A stretch of DNA of 64,000 nucleotides from Candidatus Bilophila faecipullorum (GTDB lineage Bacteria; Desulfobacterota; Desulfovibrionia; Desulfovibrionales; Desulfovibrionaceae). The notes beneath the pieces are model-generated. The model was not told the DNA's origin. It made no database searches and was given only the letters and a program-made list of their open reading frames with translations. A program made the translations under genes and the position numbers. Of this stretch, positions 1 to 9,600 are shown in pieces. Position 1 is the first letter of the stretch, and each line of letters begins with the position of its first letter. The stretch spans positions 85,207 through 149,206 of the forward strand of contig CALVEZ010000002.1 in NCBI GenBank assembly GCA_944326695.1. Reading direction: 5' to 3'.

Positions 1-721
1 TGAGGCCGCCCCCAAAGGCGTAACGGGCCCCGGCGCTCCACAGCCACGGCACGCGCGTCTCGCCGTCGTTCTTGCGGAAGCGGTTCATATGCAGGAACCA
101 CGGGGACTTGTACTCGTCCGCCCACGCCGCGGCCACGGACAGCCCCCCCACATCCGCCCCGACGTTGAAGCCTCGGTAGGTGCCCGGCATGATCGACCAG
201 TTCACCCCGAGCACGCCCGGTCCCGTGGGCTGGAAATAGCCGGCCTTGGCCCATGCCGGGCCCGCCTTGGCCTTGAGCGCGGCCTTGTAGACGGAAACGC
301 CGTCGTCCGTGGCGCGGCGGCTCCAGTCGGGATGCCACGGATCGCCCCACGGCTCGAAGCCCATCTCGTGATCCACCGCGCCCTTGTTGAAAACGTCGTG
401 GGAACCGAAAACCCCGAAGTCGAAACCGAGGGCGTCCCCCGCGAAGCCGGAGGAAAAATCCGCATTGGCCTGAAGCGAGGCGTGGTTGAGGTTGACCTCG
501 TAGCGGCCCTTGTCCTTGTCGTAGCGCCGCCGGTCGCGGCGGTAGAAATAGACCCCGCCCGTTACCTGCGCTTCGTCGAAAAAGCGCGTGCCCGTGCGGA
601 AGGTCTCCCGCGAGTCCAGCCCCGCCGTTTCCGGCGCAAGGTCCTCGCCCGCCCGCGCCGGGAGTGCGCAGGCCAGAAGAAGCAGCGCGAAGGGCCAAAG
701 GCGACGCGGGGCCACGGCCAT
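1..721 (-). CDS. OprD-family outer-membrane porin, chitoporin (ChiP/YbfM)-like, 3' end outside window
   Basis: The first 240 codons are present; the stop lies beyond the window edge. The N-terminus is a typical Sec signal peptide (basic MAVAPRR, a Leu/Ala-rich core, cleavage near LPARA-GE). The mature part resembles E. coli ChiP/YbfM: VTGGVYFYRRDRRRYDKDKG, the block VSVYKAALKAKAGPAWAKAGY, PTGPGVLGVNWSIMPGTYRG and WADEYKSPWFLHMNRFR. ChiP is an outer-membrane channel for chitooligosaccharides. It lies about 215 nt downstream of the EIIC-EAL gene on the same strand, which suggests a shared role in sugar sensing or uptake. No strong ribosome-binding site precedes the chosen ATG. The family call is recognised from memory; the substrate is inferred. 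Confidence 0.8.
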   Translation of the reverse strand, partial: MAVAPRRLWPFALLLLACALPARAGEDLAPETAGLDSRETFRTGTRFFDEAQVTGGVYFYRRDRRRYDKDKGRYEVNLNHASLQANADFSSGFAGDALGFDFGVFGSHDVFNKGAVDHEMGFEPWGDPWHPDWSRRATDDGVSVYKAALKAKAGPAWAKAGYFQPTGPGVLGVNWSIMPGTYRGFNVGADVGGLSVAAAWADEYKSPWFLHMNRFRKNDGETRVPWLWSAGARYAFGGGL

Positions 722-936
722 CAGGCCCCGGGCTCGGAAGAAGTGGCGGAAAAAGGCGCAAGGAAGGGCAAGGCCACGGAAGGGCAGGAGGCAAAGGCCG
801 TCGGACAGGTCACGGAACACCGCACCAAGGCGGCACAAACCCCGGGCAAGGCCGCCGGAAGGACGGCCCCCGCAGGGCGGGCGGTTCCCCGCAGAAAGGC
901 TTCCGGTGCGCCACGAGGCCACAAGAAAAGACCTCC

Positions 937-3198
937 TCAGGCCTCGCCCCGGCGTGTCCCGTCCGGGCCGTCCGATCCTTCCGTCCCGGCGGGAGCGGTG
1001 TGCGGGCCGACGGGCTGAGGCCCGGCCTCGGCGGAGGCGACGCGGCTGTTGGTTTCAAGGATGAAACGCAGGCAATCCCCGGCAAGGAGGGGCCTGCTGT
1101 AACGGTAGCCCTGAAAAACGTCGCACCCGAGGCGGCGCAGCACGGCGATCTGTGCGTCATCCTCTACAAACTCGGCCACGCTGGTCATACGCCGCGCCCG
1201 GCACAGGCGGGTGATGGAAGCGACGATGTCCTGGCAAATGGGGTTCGTCACCACTTCCCGGCTGATGGCCCCGTCGATTTTCACCGCGCTGACCGGGAAC
1301 TGCTTGAGGTACTTGAGGGAACTGTGCCCCATGCCGAAATCGTCGATGGCGAGGAGCAGCCCGGATTCGTAGAGGTGGGTCAGGATGCGGCTTTCCGGGG
1401 TATCGGCGCCGAGCGCGGCGGATTCCGTCACTTCAAGGCTGACGAGGGAAGGCGGCAGGCCGTGCGCGTGCAGGCTTTCCAGCAGCTTTTGCGGGAAACC
1501 GCGCCGCAGTTGGAGCGCGGAAACGTTGACGGACATGGTCAGGTCTTCAATTCCCCGGTCGAGCCAGTCCCGGCGCACGGCGCAGGCCGTGTCGAAGACC
1601 CACAGGCCGATGGCCCCGATGAGCCCGGAATCCTCCGCCAGCGCGATGGTGATCGGCGCGGGAATCGAACCGTAGGAAACGTGATTCCAGCGGAGAAGCG
1701 CCTCCACACCCTTCACCCGGCCCGTGGCCGAGGCAATCTGCGGCTGGAACTCCAGATAGAGCCCCCGACCATGCTTATAGTCGTATTCCAGATCGACGAG
1801 CAGGCTGCGCGCCAGCGACCCCACGTCGCCATCGTGATCAAGGATATGTCGGGACGACCCCGCGGGAGCGCAGGAAAGCTCAAGGAGACGCCGGAACGCG
1901 CTCCTGATCTGCTTCACCCTGATCTTGTTGGCCAGCAGCACGAAAGGCACGTAGACGAACATCCCTATGCCGATATTAACAATCTGGAGGAGCGTGCCGC
2001 GCAGGGACCCCGTGGACAGGTAGCCGTTGAGCAGGATGGGCGTCGTCCATTGCGTTTCCACGCTGGTGCCGGGGACGAGCCCGGTCACTACGGACACGTA
2101 GCTGATGGCGGACAACAGCAGAGGCGTGACCAGAAAGGGGATAAGCATGAGCGGGTTGAGCACGATGGGCAGGCCGAAGAGCAGCACTTCGTTGATGTTG
2201 AAGACGCCCGGCACCAGCGCGATGAGCCCGATGCGGCGGCTGGCCTGCGTCTTGCCCCAGAAGGCGAGCGCCAGCGCAAGGCTGATGCCCGTCCCGGCCC
2301 CGCCCATGAACACGAAAGTATCCATGAACGTCTTGGTCATGACGTAGGGCAAAGGCATCCCTGCTGCGGCTGCGGCTTCGTTGGCGAGTATGGCCGCGCC
2401 GTAGATGTCGTGCGTGATCGGATCGAGGACGTTGGAGCCGTGCACGCCCGCAAACCACAGCCCGTGCAGCGAAAGGATGTACATCATCCCCCGCCCGAGC
2501 CCTTCCCCGATGGAGTCGAAGGGCCAGCGCAAGAGCCGGTATACGGCCTCGTGCAGCGACATCCCGGTTTCGGAAAGCATGAGCGTCCCACACGCGGCAA
2601 AGACCACGACGGTCAGCATCCCCGGCACAAGCGCGTTGAAGGCCTGCGGGATGGCGATGTCCGACGCGCCGCCGGGCAGGTGCAGGTGCAGTTTCCGAAA
2701 GGAAAAGAGAAAGAGGAAAAGCCGCGTGGAAAGGATGCCCACGAGGATGGCCACGAAAAGCCCGGCCACCCCGAGCCAGCGCAGGGGCAACGCGCCGTCT
2801 TCCGGCTGGAGCAGACAGAAAAACGAGGCGAAGGCCACCAGCCCCGCGATGACCGGATTGGCCCGCAGGACGGCTTGCGCGCCGTTGAACTGGAGCGTCA
2901 GGTGGTGAGCAAGGGAAAAGACCATGATGAGCGACATCACGGAAAAGGTGCCGTCTTTCAGGATATTGCCCAAAAGAGGCCAGTCCGGGCCGAAATGGGC
3001 CGCCATGAACGCCTGATAGCTCGGCAGGGGGAAACTGTTCAGAAGCTCGGCCAGCGACCCGAGGAACATGAGCGGCAAGGTGACCACAAGGGCCGAACGG
3101 ATCGCCGCCAGCGTCGGGCTGCTGGAAACGTGGTCCGCCCACGGCAGGAGGACTTCTTCAATCTTTCTGGAAATGTCGCACAGCTTCCGTATCATCAT
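937..3198 (-). CDS. PTS cellobiose/chitobiose-type EIIC fused to a c-di-GMP phosphodiesterase (EAL) domain
   Basis: A 753-residue protein. Residues about 1-430 are a polytopic EIIC permease of the CelB/ChbC type, with the family signatures LWFAGVHGSNVLDPI (substrate-region His) and GVFNINEVLLFGLPIVLNPL (conserved NINE glutamate). Residues about 460-725 are an EAL domain that keeps the expected catalytic set: VEALLRW, VNVSALQL, EVTES, DDFGMGHSS, KID, VAEFVE and FQGYRYSRP. No EIIA, EIIB or HPr gene is adjacent, so it more likely senses a sugar and degrades c-di-GMP than performs phosphotransfer; this is inference. The start at 3198 is preceded by AAGGGAAC at good spacing; the frame is open upstream but low-complexity. 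Its downstream neighbour is a chitoporin-like porin, pointing to chitooligosaccharides or similar beta-disaccharides as ligand. Confidence 0.88.
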   Translation of the reverse strand: MMIRKLCDISRKIEEVLLPWADHVSSSPTLAAIRSALVVTLPLMFLGSLAELLNSFPLPSYQAFMAAHFGPDWPLLGNILKDGTFSVMSLIMVFSLAHHLTLQFNGAQAVLRANPVIAGLVAFASFFCLLQPEDGALPLRWLGVAGLFVAILVGILSTRLFLFLFSFRKLHLHLPGGASDIAIPQAFNALVPGMLTVVVFAACGTLMLSETGMSLHEAVYRLLRWPFDSIGEGLGRGMMYILSLHGLWFAGVHGSNVLDPITHDIYGAAILANEAAAAAGMPLPYVMTKTFMDTFVFMGGAGTGISLALALAFWGKTQASRRIGLIALVPGVFNINEVLLFGLPIVLNPLMLIPFLVTPLLLSAISYVSVVTGLVPGTSVETQWTTPILLNGYLSTGSLRGTLLQIVNIGIGMFVYVPFVLLANKIRVKQIRSAFRRLLELSCAPAGSSRHILDHDGDVGSLARSLLVDLEYDYKHGRGLYLEFQPQIASATGRVKGVEALLRWNHVSYGSIPAPITIALAEDSGLIGAIGLWVFDTACAVRRDWLDRGIEDLTMSVNVSALQLRRGFPQKLLESLHAHGLPPSLVSLEVTESAALGADTPESRILTHLYESGLLLAIDDFGMGHSSLKYLKQFPVSAVKIDGAISREVVTNPICQDIVASITRLCRARRMTSVAEFVEDDAQIAVLRRLGCDVFQGYRYSRPLLAGDCLRFILETNSRVASAEAGPQPVGPHTAPAGTEGSDGPDGTRRGEA

Positions 3199-4569
3199 GT
3201 TCCCTTCATGGTCGCCGTTCCTGATCCGCCGCCCCGCAAAGCGAGCATCCAAGGGAACGGATTCGCTACCCATAAGCGTAGAAGCTTTTCTTGTACAGGG
3301 CCTTCTCTTCCTCCGATCCGGAGGTTGAAAGAGCCCTCTGCGCCCTCTCCCGCGTGTCCCCTGTTGGCCTGTTGAACGGAAAGGGGCGGCCTTCGGGAAG
3401 CCGCGACGGGGCGGCAGGCCGGATACTTTCCGTGTGGCAGCTTCCCCCGCTTCCGCACGAGCCGCAAGACGGCGTACCGTCAAGCAGGGGACAGGCCAGA
3501 ACGAACGGCATCGGGCCGGGCTCTCCGGTATTGGAGAGGGCGCTTCCGACCGGCGCGTGCCGGGCTGCAGGGGTTGTCCTGTCCGCAGGTGCGCGGCCTC
3601 TCAAACAGGGATGCCGTGAGGCCGCGATAAAAAAGGATACGCTTCCCCCGCGCCCTTCCCGGAGGACACGCCTGAACAGGCCCCTTTCCGCAGCGGAGGA
3701 AGGCCGTACCAACGTTTCCTCTTCCGAGGCGGCGAAACCCATCCGCTCCAGCCGCCCAGCGTGGCCCGCCCCCGCACGGCGGCAAGGCTCGTGACCTCCC
3801 CCGGAACATCCGCCCAAGGGCAGGGCGGCGCGGGCTGTCCTTCGCCCCCCGGACCTGTCCGACCATCCGCTGCGTCGGACACGGGGCGCAACACGGAAGG
3901 CCGGAACCAGCGCGAAAGCCCGAAATGGCGCATCCCGTACCGCACAAGCGCCCCCGGGCCGAGAAAGCGAGCGTCCTTTTCAGGCAACGCCGATGGCCGG
4001 ACACCGGAGTCAGCACGTCCTCGGCGGCGGGCGTGTTCCAACAACGCCAGCCGCAGCCGGACAGCCAAGGGCGGTATTGACGAAAACCGCGTTTCACGCC
4101 ACCTTGCCGTATCCGAATATTCTAAGGCTACGTCCAGCCGCCGGGCTGGCCCAGCGGAAAGGGGCGCTTCTCTACGGGCCTCTCCGCGCCTTAAGGAGGC
4201 CCACACTGTAAAACCCTGCTCTCTTTCCCGGGATGTCCGCGTCCTGCCGCAAGGAAACCTGCCAGCACGGAAGGGGCCGCTCCCATGATAGATTTCAGCG
4301 CCTTTCCGCGCACAGAGCAAGACGGGAAAGTCGCGTCAAGGCCCGACCGGGGCCTGCTCAAACCGTCAAAAGCAGCCTTGCCCTTGCGGATGCTTTCTTC
4401 CCTGCCGGGGCCTTTCCCCTCGGCCCGTGTCGCTTTGTGGTCTGACAGGACAGGCCCGGGAAGGAAAGGAGACCCGCAACCGCAGGGCCGATCACAGACA
4501 CCGCGAGACTACCCGTTCCACGTTGCCGCGCAACCTGAAAAACAAGGCCCGAACCGCCACGGAGAAAAC
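3199..4569. other. Long gap with no gene recognised
   Basis: About 1.4 kb of very GC-rich DNA between the divergent EIIC-EAL and TudS genes. Open frames exist on both strands but are Arg/Pro/Gly-rich shadows without domain-like sequence or ribosome-binding sites. The only AT-rich spot is near 4105-4130 (ATTCTAAGGCTA), which could hold a promoter but has no clear -35/-10 pair. Confidence 0.5.
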
Positions 4570-5004
4570 ATGCCTCAACGTTATGTCGTCAGCGCCTGTC
4601 TTGCAGGCGAACATTGCCGTTACGACGGCGGCTCCTCGCCCTGCGAGGCGGTCATGGAACTGGTCCGGGAAGGCCGGGCGGTCCCGGTCTGCCCGGAAAC
4701 GCTCGGCGGCCTGCCCACGCCGCGCACGCCCGCCGAAATCCGCGAGGGCCGCGTGATCATGCGCGATGGCCGGGACGTGAGCGAAGCCTTCGCGCGCGGG
4801 GCCGCGGAAGCCCTGCGCCGTGCCCTCGCGGAGGGCTGCGACGCCGCCATCCTCAAGGCCCGCTCGCCTTCCTGCGGGGCCGGGATGGTGTATGACGGCA
4901 CCTTCACCGGCAGGCGCGTCCCCGGGGAAGGTGTCTTCGCCCGCATGGTCCGCGAGGCCGGGCTCCCCGTCGAAACGGAAGAAACATACCGGAAAAGTCG
5001 GTAA
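4570..5004 (+). CDS. DUF523 / TudS family thiouracil desulfidase-like protein
   Basis: A 144-residue protein with the DUF523 signature: VVSACLAGEHCRYDGG at the N-terminus, VCPETLGGLPTPRTP in the middle and ILKARSPSCG about residue 100. The three conserved cysteines (in SACLAG, VCPE and SPSCG) are those that hold the [4Fe-4S] cluster in TudS, which removes sulfur from 2-thiouracil. Whether this member has that substrate is not shown here. The start at 4570 is chosen because GGAGA sits 4 nt upstream and the conserved domain begins immediately; the longer frame to 4285 adds only low-complexity residues. It stands alone. The C-terminus has a charged tail. Confidence 0.85.
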   Translation: MPQRYVVSACLAGEHCRYDGGSSPCEAVMELVREGRAVPVCPETLGGLPTPRTPAEIREGRVIMRDGRDVSEAFARGAAEALRRALAEGCDAAILKARSPSCGAGMVYDGTFTGRRVPGEGVFARMVREAGLPVETEETYRKSR

Positions 5005-5738
5005 AATATATTACAGATTATCACAAGCAGCCTGCTTTTTCAAGATATGTCCGTGCATTTGGAGGCCCTTTCCCCGAAACCTCTAAACGTCTTGTAAGAC
5101 GAGTCGGAAGAAGCCGGGCGGGGCATCCCGAGACGGACGGCCCGACTCTTCCTTTCAGGACTGTTCCGCTGATCAGGACGGTCCGTCTGAGGAGCCAGCC
5201 CCGGCACGGGCTCTTACCTTTCAACGCCTGCCCGACGTTGGGGATGGATTCCATCTCCGGCGCGGCGGTCCGGCTGAGTGCCGGAGCATCCGCCATATCT
5301 CCCCTTCCGGTGACGGGCGTTTGACCGTGAGCACCCGTGGGAACCCGGCCCATGTTGACGCCTCCCCTCGCCTTGCCGCCAGCCCGTCTGCGGGGAAGCT
5401 CGAAGAGCCTGTTGAACGGCCCGTTCGGATGCGGCCACCGCCCTTGCCTGCGGGGAAAAACGCTCCCTCGGCTTCCTCACCTCTGGCAAACGGTTACCGT
5501 CGAGGAGCTGGGGGGGAGCCGGCCCCGGCCAGCACCCCTGCCGGGGGCGGCGGGACGGCTTCTGTCCTGCGCCTCTTCTCCTCACATCCCGCCTTTTCCC
5601 CCACCCTCCACGCCCTTGCCGTCCGTGTCGGCAGAATCCGGCTCCTCAAGAATTCGGCCTTGCTGTCCTTTTTTTCTCAATATAGCAGGACTGTTACGCA
5701 TGAGGCCGCCTTTTTCTGTTCCGGGCCGCAAAAAATGC
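5005..5738. other. Intergenic region, no gene recognised
   Basis: About 730 nt between tudS and arsR. The frames on both strands look like GC-rich shadows. The 5' end (5005-5045) is AT-rich and contains AAGCAG-C-CTGCTTTTT, too small a hairpin to call a terminator with confidence. Confidence 0.45.
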
Positions 5739-5770
5739 TTGACTCTTTATAACTAAAAAACTAGTTATAT
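5739..5770 (+). promoter_or_regulatory. arsR promoter with overlapping inverted-repeat operator
   Basis: TTGACT at 5739-5744 is a good -35; the AT-rich -10 lies at about 5762-5770 (TAGTTATAT). A perfect inverted repeat, ATAACTA-N6-TAGTTAT (5749-5755 and 5762-5768), fills the space between -35 and -10. It sits 7 nt before the arsR ATG, the usual arrangement for ArsR-type autorepression. There is no room for a ribosome-binding site, so the mRNA may be leaderless or nearly so. Confidence 0.6.
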
Positions 5771-5774
5771 AGTC

Positions 5775-6161
5775 ATGAATACACAATACCTCAACGGACT
5801 CCCAGCGGAATGGGCGGCCACAGCCGAGGTCTTCGCGGCGCTGGGCGACGGCACGCGGCAAACCATCCTGCTCCTCTTCGAGCCGGGGGAAGCCATCGCA
5901 CTCAAAACCCTTGTGGACAGCCTGCCCCTCAGCCGCTCGGCCACCGTGCACCATCTGAAGGCGCTGGAACAGGCGGGCTTGCTCGTACCGCTCAAGCACG
6001 GGCGCTCGCTTTCCTATACGCTGAACGCGGCCCGCCTTGTCGAAGCCCTCGACCGGGTGAAGGATTACGCCGCAGCCTACCTTACGGCAACGGACGTAAA
6101 GGCCGACGGGCAAGACGCCGGACCTGCCCGCATCCGCAGGGCGGAAGACGCCCAAAGATAA
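5775..6161 (+). CDS. ArsR-family winged-helix regulator
   Basis: A 128-residue HTH protein. The family pattern is clear: VFAALGDGTRQTILLLFEPGE, then the recognition helix region LPLSRSATVHHLKALEQAGL and the beta wing LKHGRSLSYTLN. No CxCxxC metal motif is visible, so the inducer cannot be named. The ATG at 5775 follows the inverted-repeat operator directly, implying autoregulation. The next gene downstream, the large MFS-acyltransferase-synthetase, starts 440 nt later on the same strand and may be a target, but nothing in the sequence proves it. The C-terminal 25 residues are a charged, poorly ordered tail. Confidence 0.85.
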   Translation: MNTQYLNGLPAEWAATAEVFAALGDGTRQTILLLFEPGEAIALKTLVDSLPLSRSATVHHLKALEQAGLLVPLKHGRSLSYTLNAARLVEALDRVKDYAAAYLTATDVKADGQDAGPARIRRAEDAQR

Positions 6162-6600
6162 GCAGGCAAGCGAAGAACCAAAGCCGTTCACGCCCTCACA
6201 GCGAAGGACGCCGACGGAAGTCCCTGAACGGCGGAAGCGGCCTTCCGGCAACGCCTTTTCCCCGGGGAACCTTTTCCTGACCCGCCTCCAGAAGGACACG
6301 GACTCTTGCTGATGTTCCTCCGCGCCGCGCACGATGCCGACGAGGAAAACCGCGCGAAGACGTAGCGAAAAGCAGAGGCCTACAAGCGGGCATGGCTTGT
6401 TTCCTTTCCGGCTCGGCCTTTGACCGGGGGCCTCCTGTCGGGGCGGGCGATTCGGGTGCGGATACGGTACCCTCCGTGTTTTTTCAGCGGCTGCCATGCC
6501 TTCCCCGGCTTCGGCGCGAAACCATCCACGGCTACGGCGCAGCCCCTTCCTGTTGCGGATGCGGCGCGGCCCACTCACACCTTCAGGCAGGAGATGCTCC
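6162..6600. other. Intergenic region, no gene recognised
   Basis: About 440 nt of GC-rich sequence between arsR and the large phospholipid gene. The overlapping frames have shadow-like composition. The only functional site seen is the ribosome-binding site GGAGA ahead of 6601. Confidence 0.45.
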
Positions 6601-9600
6601 ATGAGCGCTGACGACAACGGCCTGCGGCAGGCGGCTCCCCTCGGGGCCAGCTACGTCATGGGAACGTTCAACGACAACTTTTTCAAGCAGGCGGCCCTGC
6701 TTCTCGCGGTGGGCGTGGGCAACGCCGCTTTTCAGGCTCGCGCCACGTTCGTGTTTGCGCTTCCCTTCGTGCTCTTCTCGGCGTGGAGCGGGTGGCTGGC
6801 GGACCGTTTCCCCAAGAAGCGCCTCGTCATCGCGGCCAAGGCGCTGGAACTGGCCGCCATGCTCGCAGGCGCGTGGGGTATGGTCATGCTCGACTGGACA
6901 TGGCTGCTGGCCATGATCTTCTGTATGGGCCTCAGTTCCACGCTGTTCAGCCCCGCGCTCAACGGCTCCATCCCCGAACTCTTCCCCGTGGGGGCCGTGC
7001 CGCGCGTCAACGCCCTGTTCAAGCTCGGCACCACGGCCTCGATCCTGTGCGGCGTCTGCCTCGCCGGGCTATCCCTTGATCAGACGTGGCTCGATACGGT
7101 CCAGCCCTTTGGCCGCTGGCTCGTCGCGGCCGTGGCCGTCCTCGTGGCCGCCGCCGGGCTCGTGGCCGCCCTCTTCATCGAAGCGCGGCCCGGCGCCGGG
7201 AGCGTCCGGCCCTTCCCGTGGTCTGCCCTTGTGGACTCCTTCCGGCATCTGCGCGAGGCCCGCCGGGACCGGCCCCTTTACCTCACCATCTGGGCCGAAG
7301 CCTTCTTCTATGCCCTGTCCACCCTGCTGCTCCTCGAAATCAACGCCCTCGGGCGCGGCGAACTCGGCCTGTCCTACACCGTCACCAGCCTCCTGCCCGT
7401 GGCCCTCATGGTCGGCATCTGTGCGGGCTCGCTCCTCGCGGCCCGGGGCACGCCCGAAAGCTGGCGGGCCCTGCTCGCGCCCTCCCTTTTCGGCATCGGG
7501 CTCCTGCTCTGCCTCGTGCCCCTCGCGGCGAATGCCCCGCAAGCGTGGCGCTTCCCTCTGCTCTTCCTCATCTATGCCGCCGCCGGGACGTGCGGAGGGC
7601 TCTATCTCATCCCCGTCACCAGCTTCGTGCAGGTGCGGCCCGCGCCCACGGAAAAGGGGCGCATCCTCGCCCTCGACAACTGCCTCTCCTTTTGCGGCAT
7701 CCTGCTGGCCGGGCAAGCCTATCTGCCGCTGTCGGCCCTGCGTGCGTCGAGCGGGCATTTCGTCCTCGGCCTCCTCTGCTTTGGGGCGGGGCTGATTTTC
7801 CTTATGGGCATCCGGCGGATGGGCGGCCTCGCGGCAGCTCCCCTTGCCTCCTCTCCCTTGGCCTGCGCCGCCGACAAGGATGACAGGGCCGCTTCCTCCC
7901 CCGTCGCCGCTTCCGCCTTATACGCTTCCGCCAGCCCTTCGGCCCTTTCTCCGGCGTGCGCCGGGGCGCAGGGCGCGGCATCCTTGGCCGCCTCTCCGCA
8001 AGCCCCGGTCCCTGCCGCCTTCGCTTCCCTGCCCTCCCCGGCTGGCCCCGCTTCCCCCGCCCTTGCCCCGGCCTCTTCGGGCTTGGGCGGCGGCCCCACT
8101 TCGGACAGGGCGGACCGAGGGCGTTTCCGGCCTTCCCTCGCGCTGCGCCTCCTCCTGCCCGTGGCCCGCGCCCTGCTCGGCCTGCGCTACCGCGTGCGCG
8201 TGGACGGGCTCGATGCGGTACGCGCCCGCGACGACGGACGCCCCATCCTCTTTCTGCCCAACCATCCCGCGCTCATCGATCCGGCGCTCGTCTATACGGC
8301 TCTTGCCGACTATACCCCGCGCCCGCTGGGGGACGTCCATCAGATGGACCGGCCAGTGATTCGTTCCGTGGCCTCACTGCTCGGGACCATCCCCATCCCG
8401 GACCTGCGCCGGGACGGGCGGCGTGCGGCAAAGGGCGTGCACGAAGCCCTCGGGCGCGTGGCCGAAGCCCTGCGCGCCGGGGACAATATCCTCCTCTATC
8501 CGGCTGGCGGCCTTTCCCGTGACGGAAAGGAACGGCTCGGCGGCAACCGGGGCGCGCACGACCTGCGCGAGGCCGTGCCCGGGGCCCGCGTGGTCCTCGT
8601 CAGGACGGCGGGACTGTGGGGAACGTCCTTCAGTTGGGCGCGCGGCACGGCCCCGGACAGCCTGCGCGGGCTGGCGAGGGGGGCGGCCCTGCTGCTCCTG
8701 AACGGGCTTTTCTTCATGCCGCGCCGCGAAGTCCGCATGAGCCTCCTCGAACCCGAACTGCCCGATCCCGCCGAGGGCGTGCGCGCCTTCAACGCGGCGC
8801 TGGAAGCTTTCTACAACGCCGGGGATGAGCCCGCTCTTGCGGTGCCGGAACACTTCCTGCGCGGGGCCGCCCCTCGGCCCCTGCCCACACGGGAGGCGGA
8901 AAATGCGACGGACGGTGAGGAGCGCCCGGCGGCGGACATGGACCCCGCCCTGCGTGAGGCCGTGCTCTCCCTGCTGCGCGACGAAAGCGGCGCGGAGGAC
9001 ATCCCTGACGGCGCGGCCCTGTCCGCCGATCTGGGCATCGACAGCCTTGCGCTGGTCAACGTGGCCGCAGGGCTGGAAGAGCTTTCCGGGCGGCCCGTGG
9101 AAGAACTGGAAGACCTGCGTACCGTGGCCGACTGCTTCCTTGCGGCATCGGGGCGGCTGGGGAGCGCGCGGGATGCCGCCGAAGCGCCCGGCGCGTGGTT
9201 TGCCTCGGGCCCGGCCCTGCCGCTCTCGGTCCCGGCGGGGTCTGACCTCGTGGAAGCGGCCTTCCGGCAGGCCGCTTCCGCCCCCTCGCGGCTCATGCTC
9301 GCGGACGGCGGCACGGCGCTGACCGCCCGCGAGGTGATCACCCGCGCACTGGCCCTGTCCGCCTTCGTGCGGGCAAGGACCCGGGACGAGGCCCGGGTGG
9401 GCATCATGCTGCCCGCCTCGTCCGCCGCCGCCCTGACGTGGCTGGCCGTGCTCATCGCCGGGAAGGTTCCGGTCATGTGCAACTGGACGGCGGGCCCCGC
9501 CAACTTCGCCCACGGCCTCAAGGCCACGGGCGCGCGACATGTCCTGACCTCGTCCCGCCTCCTTGAGCGGCTGGCCGGGCAGGGCTTCCCGGTGGACAAT

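Noticed and set aside
664..3375. Long plus-strand open frame opposite the EIIC-EAL gene
   Set aside because: It is Arg/Gly/Asp/His-rich with no domain, while the minus strand encodes a clear transporter-EAL protein; a GC-rich shadow.
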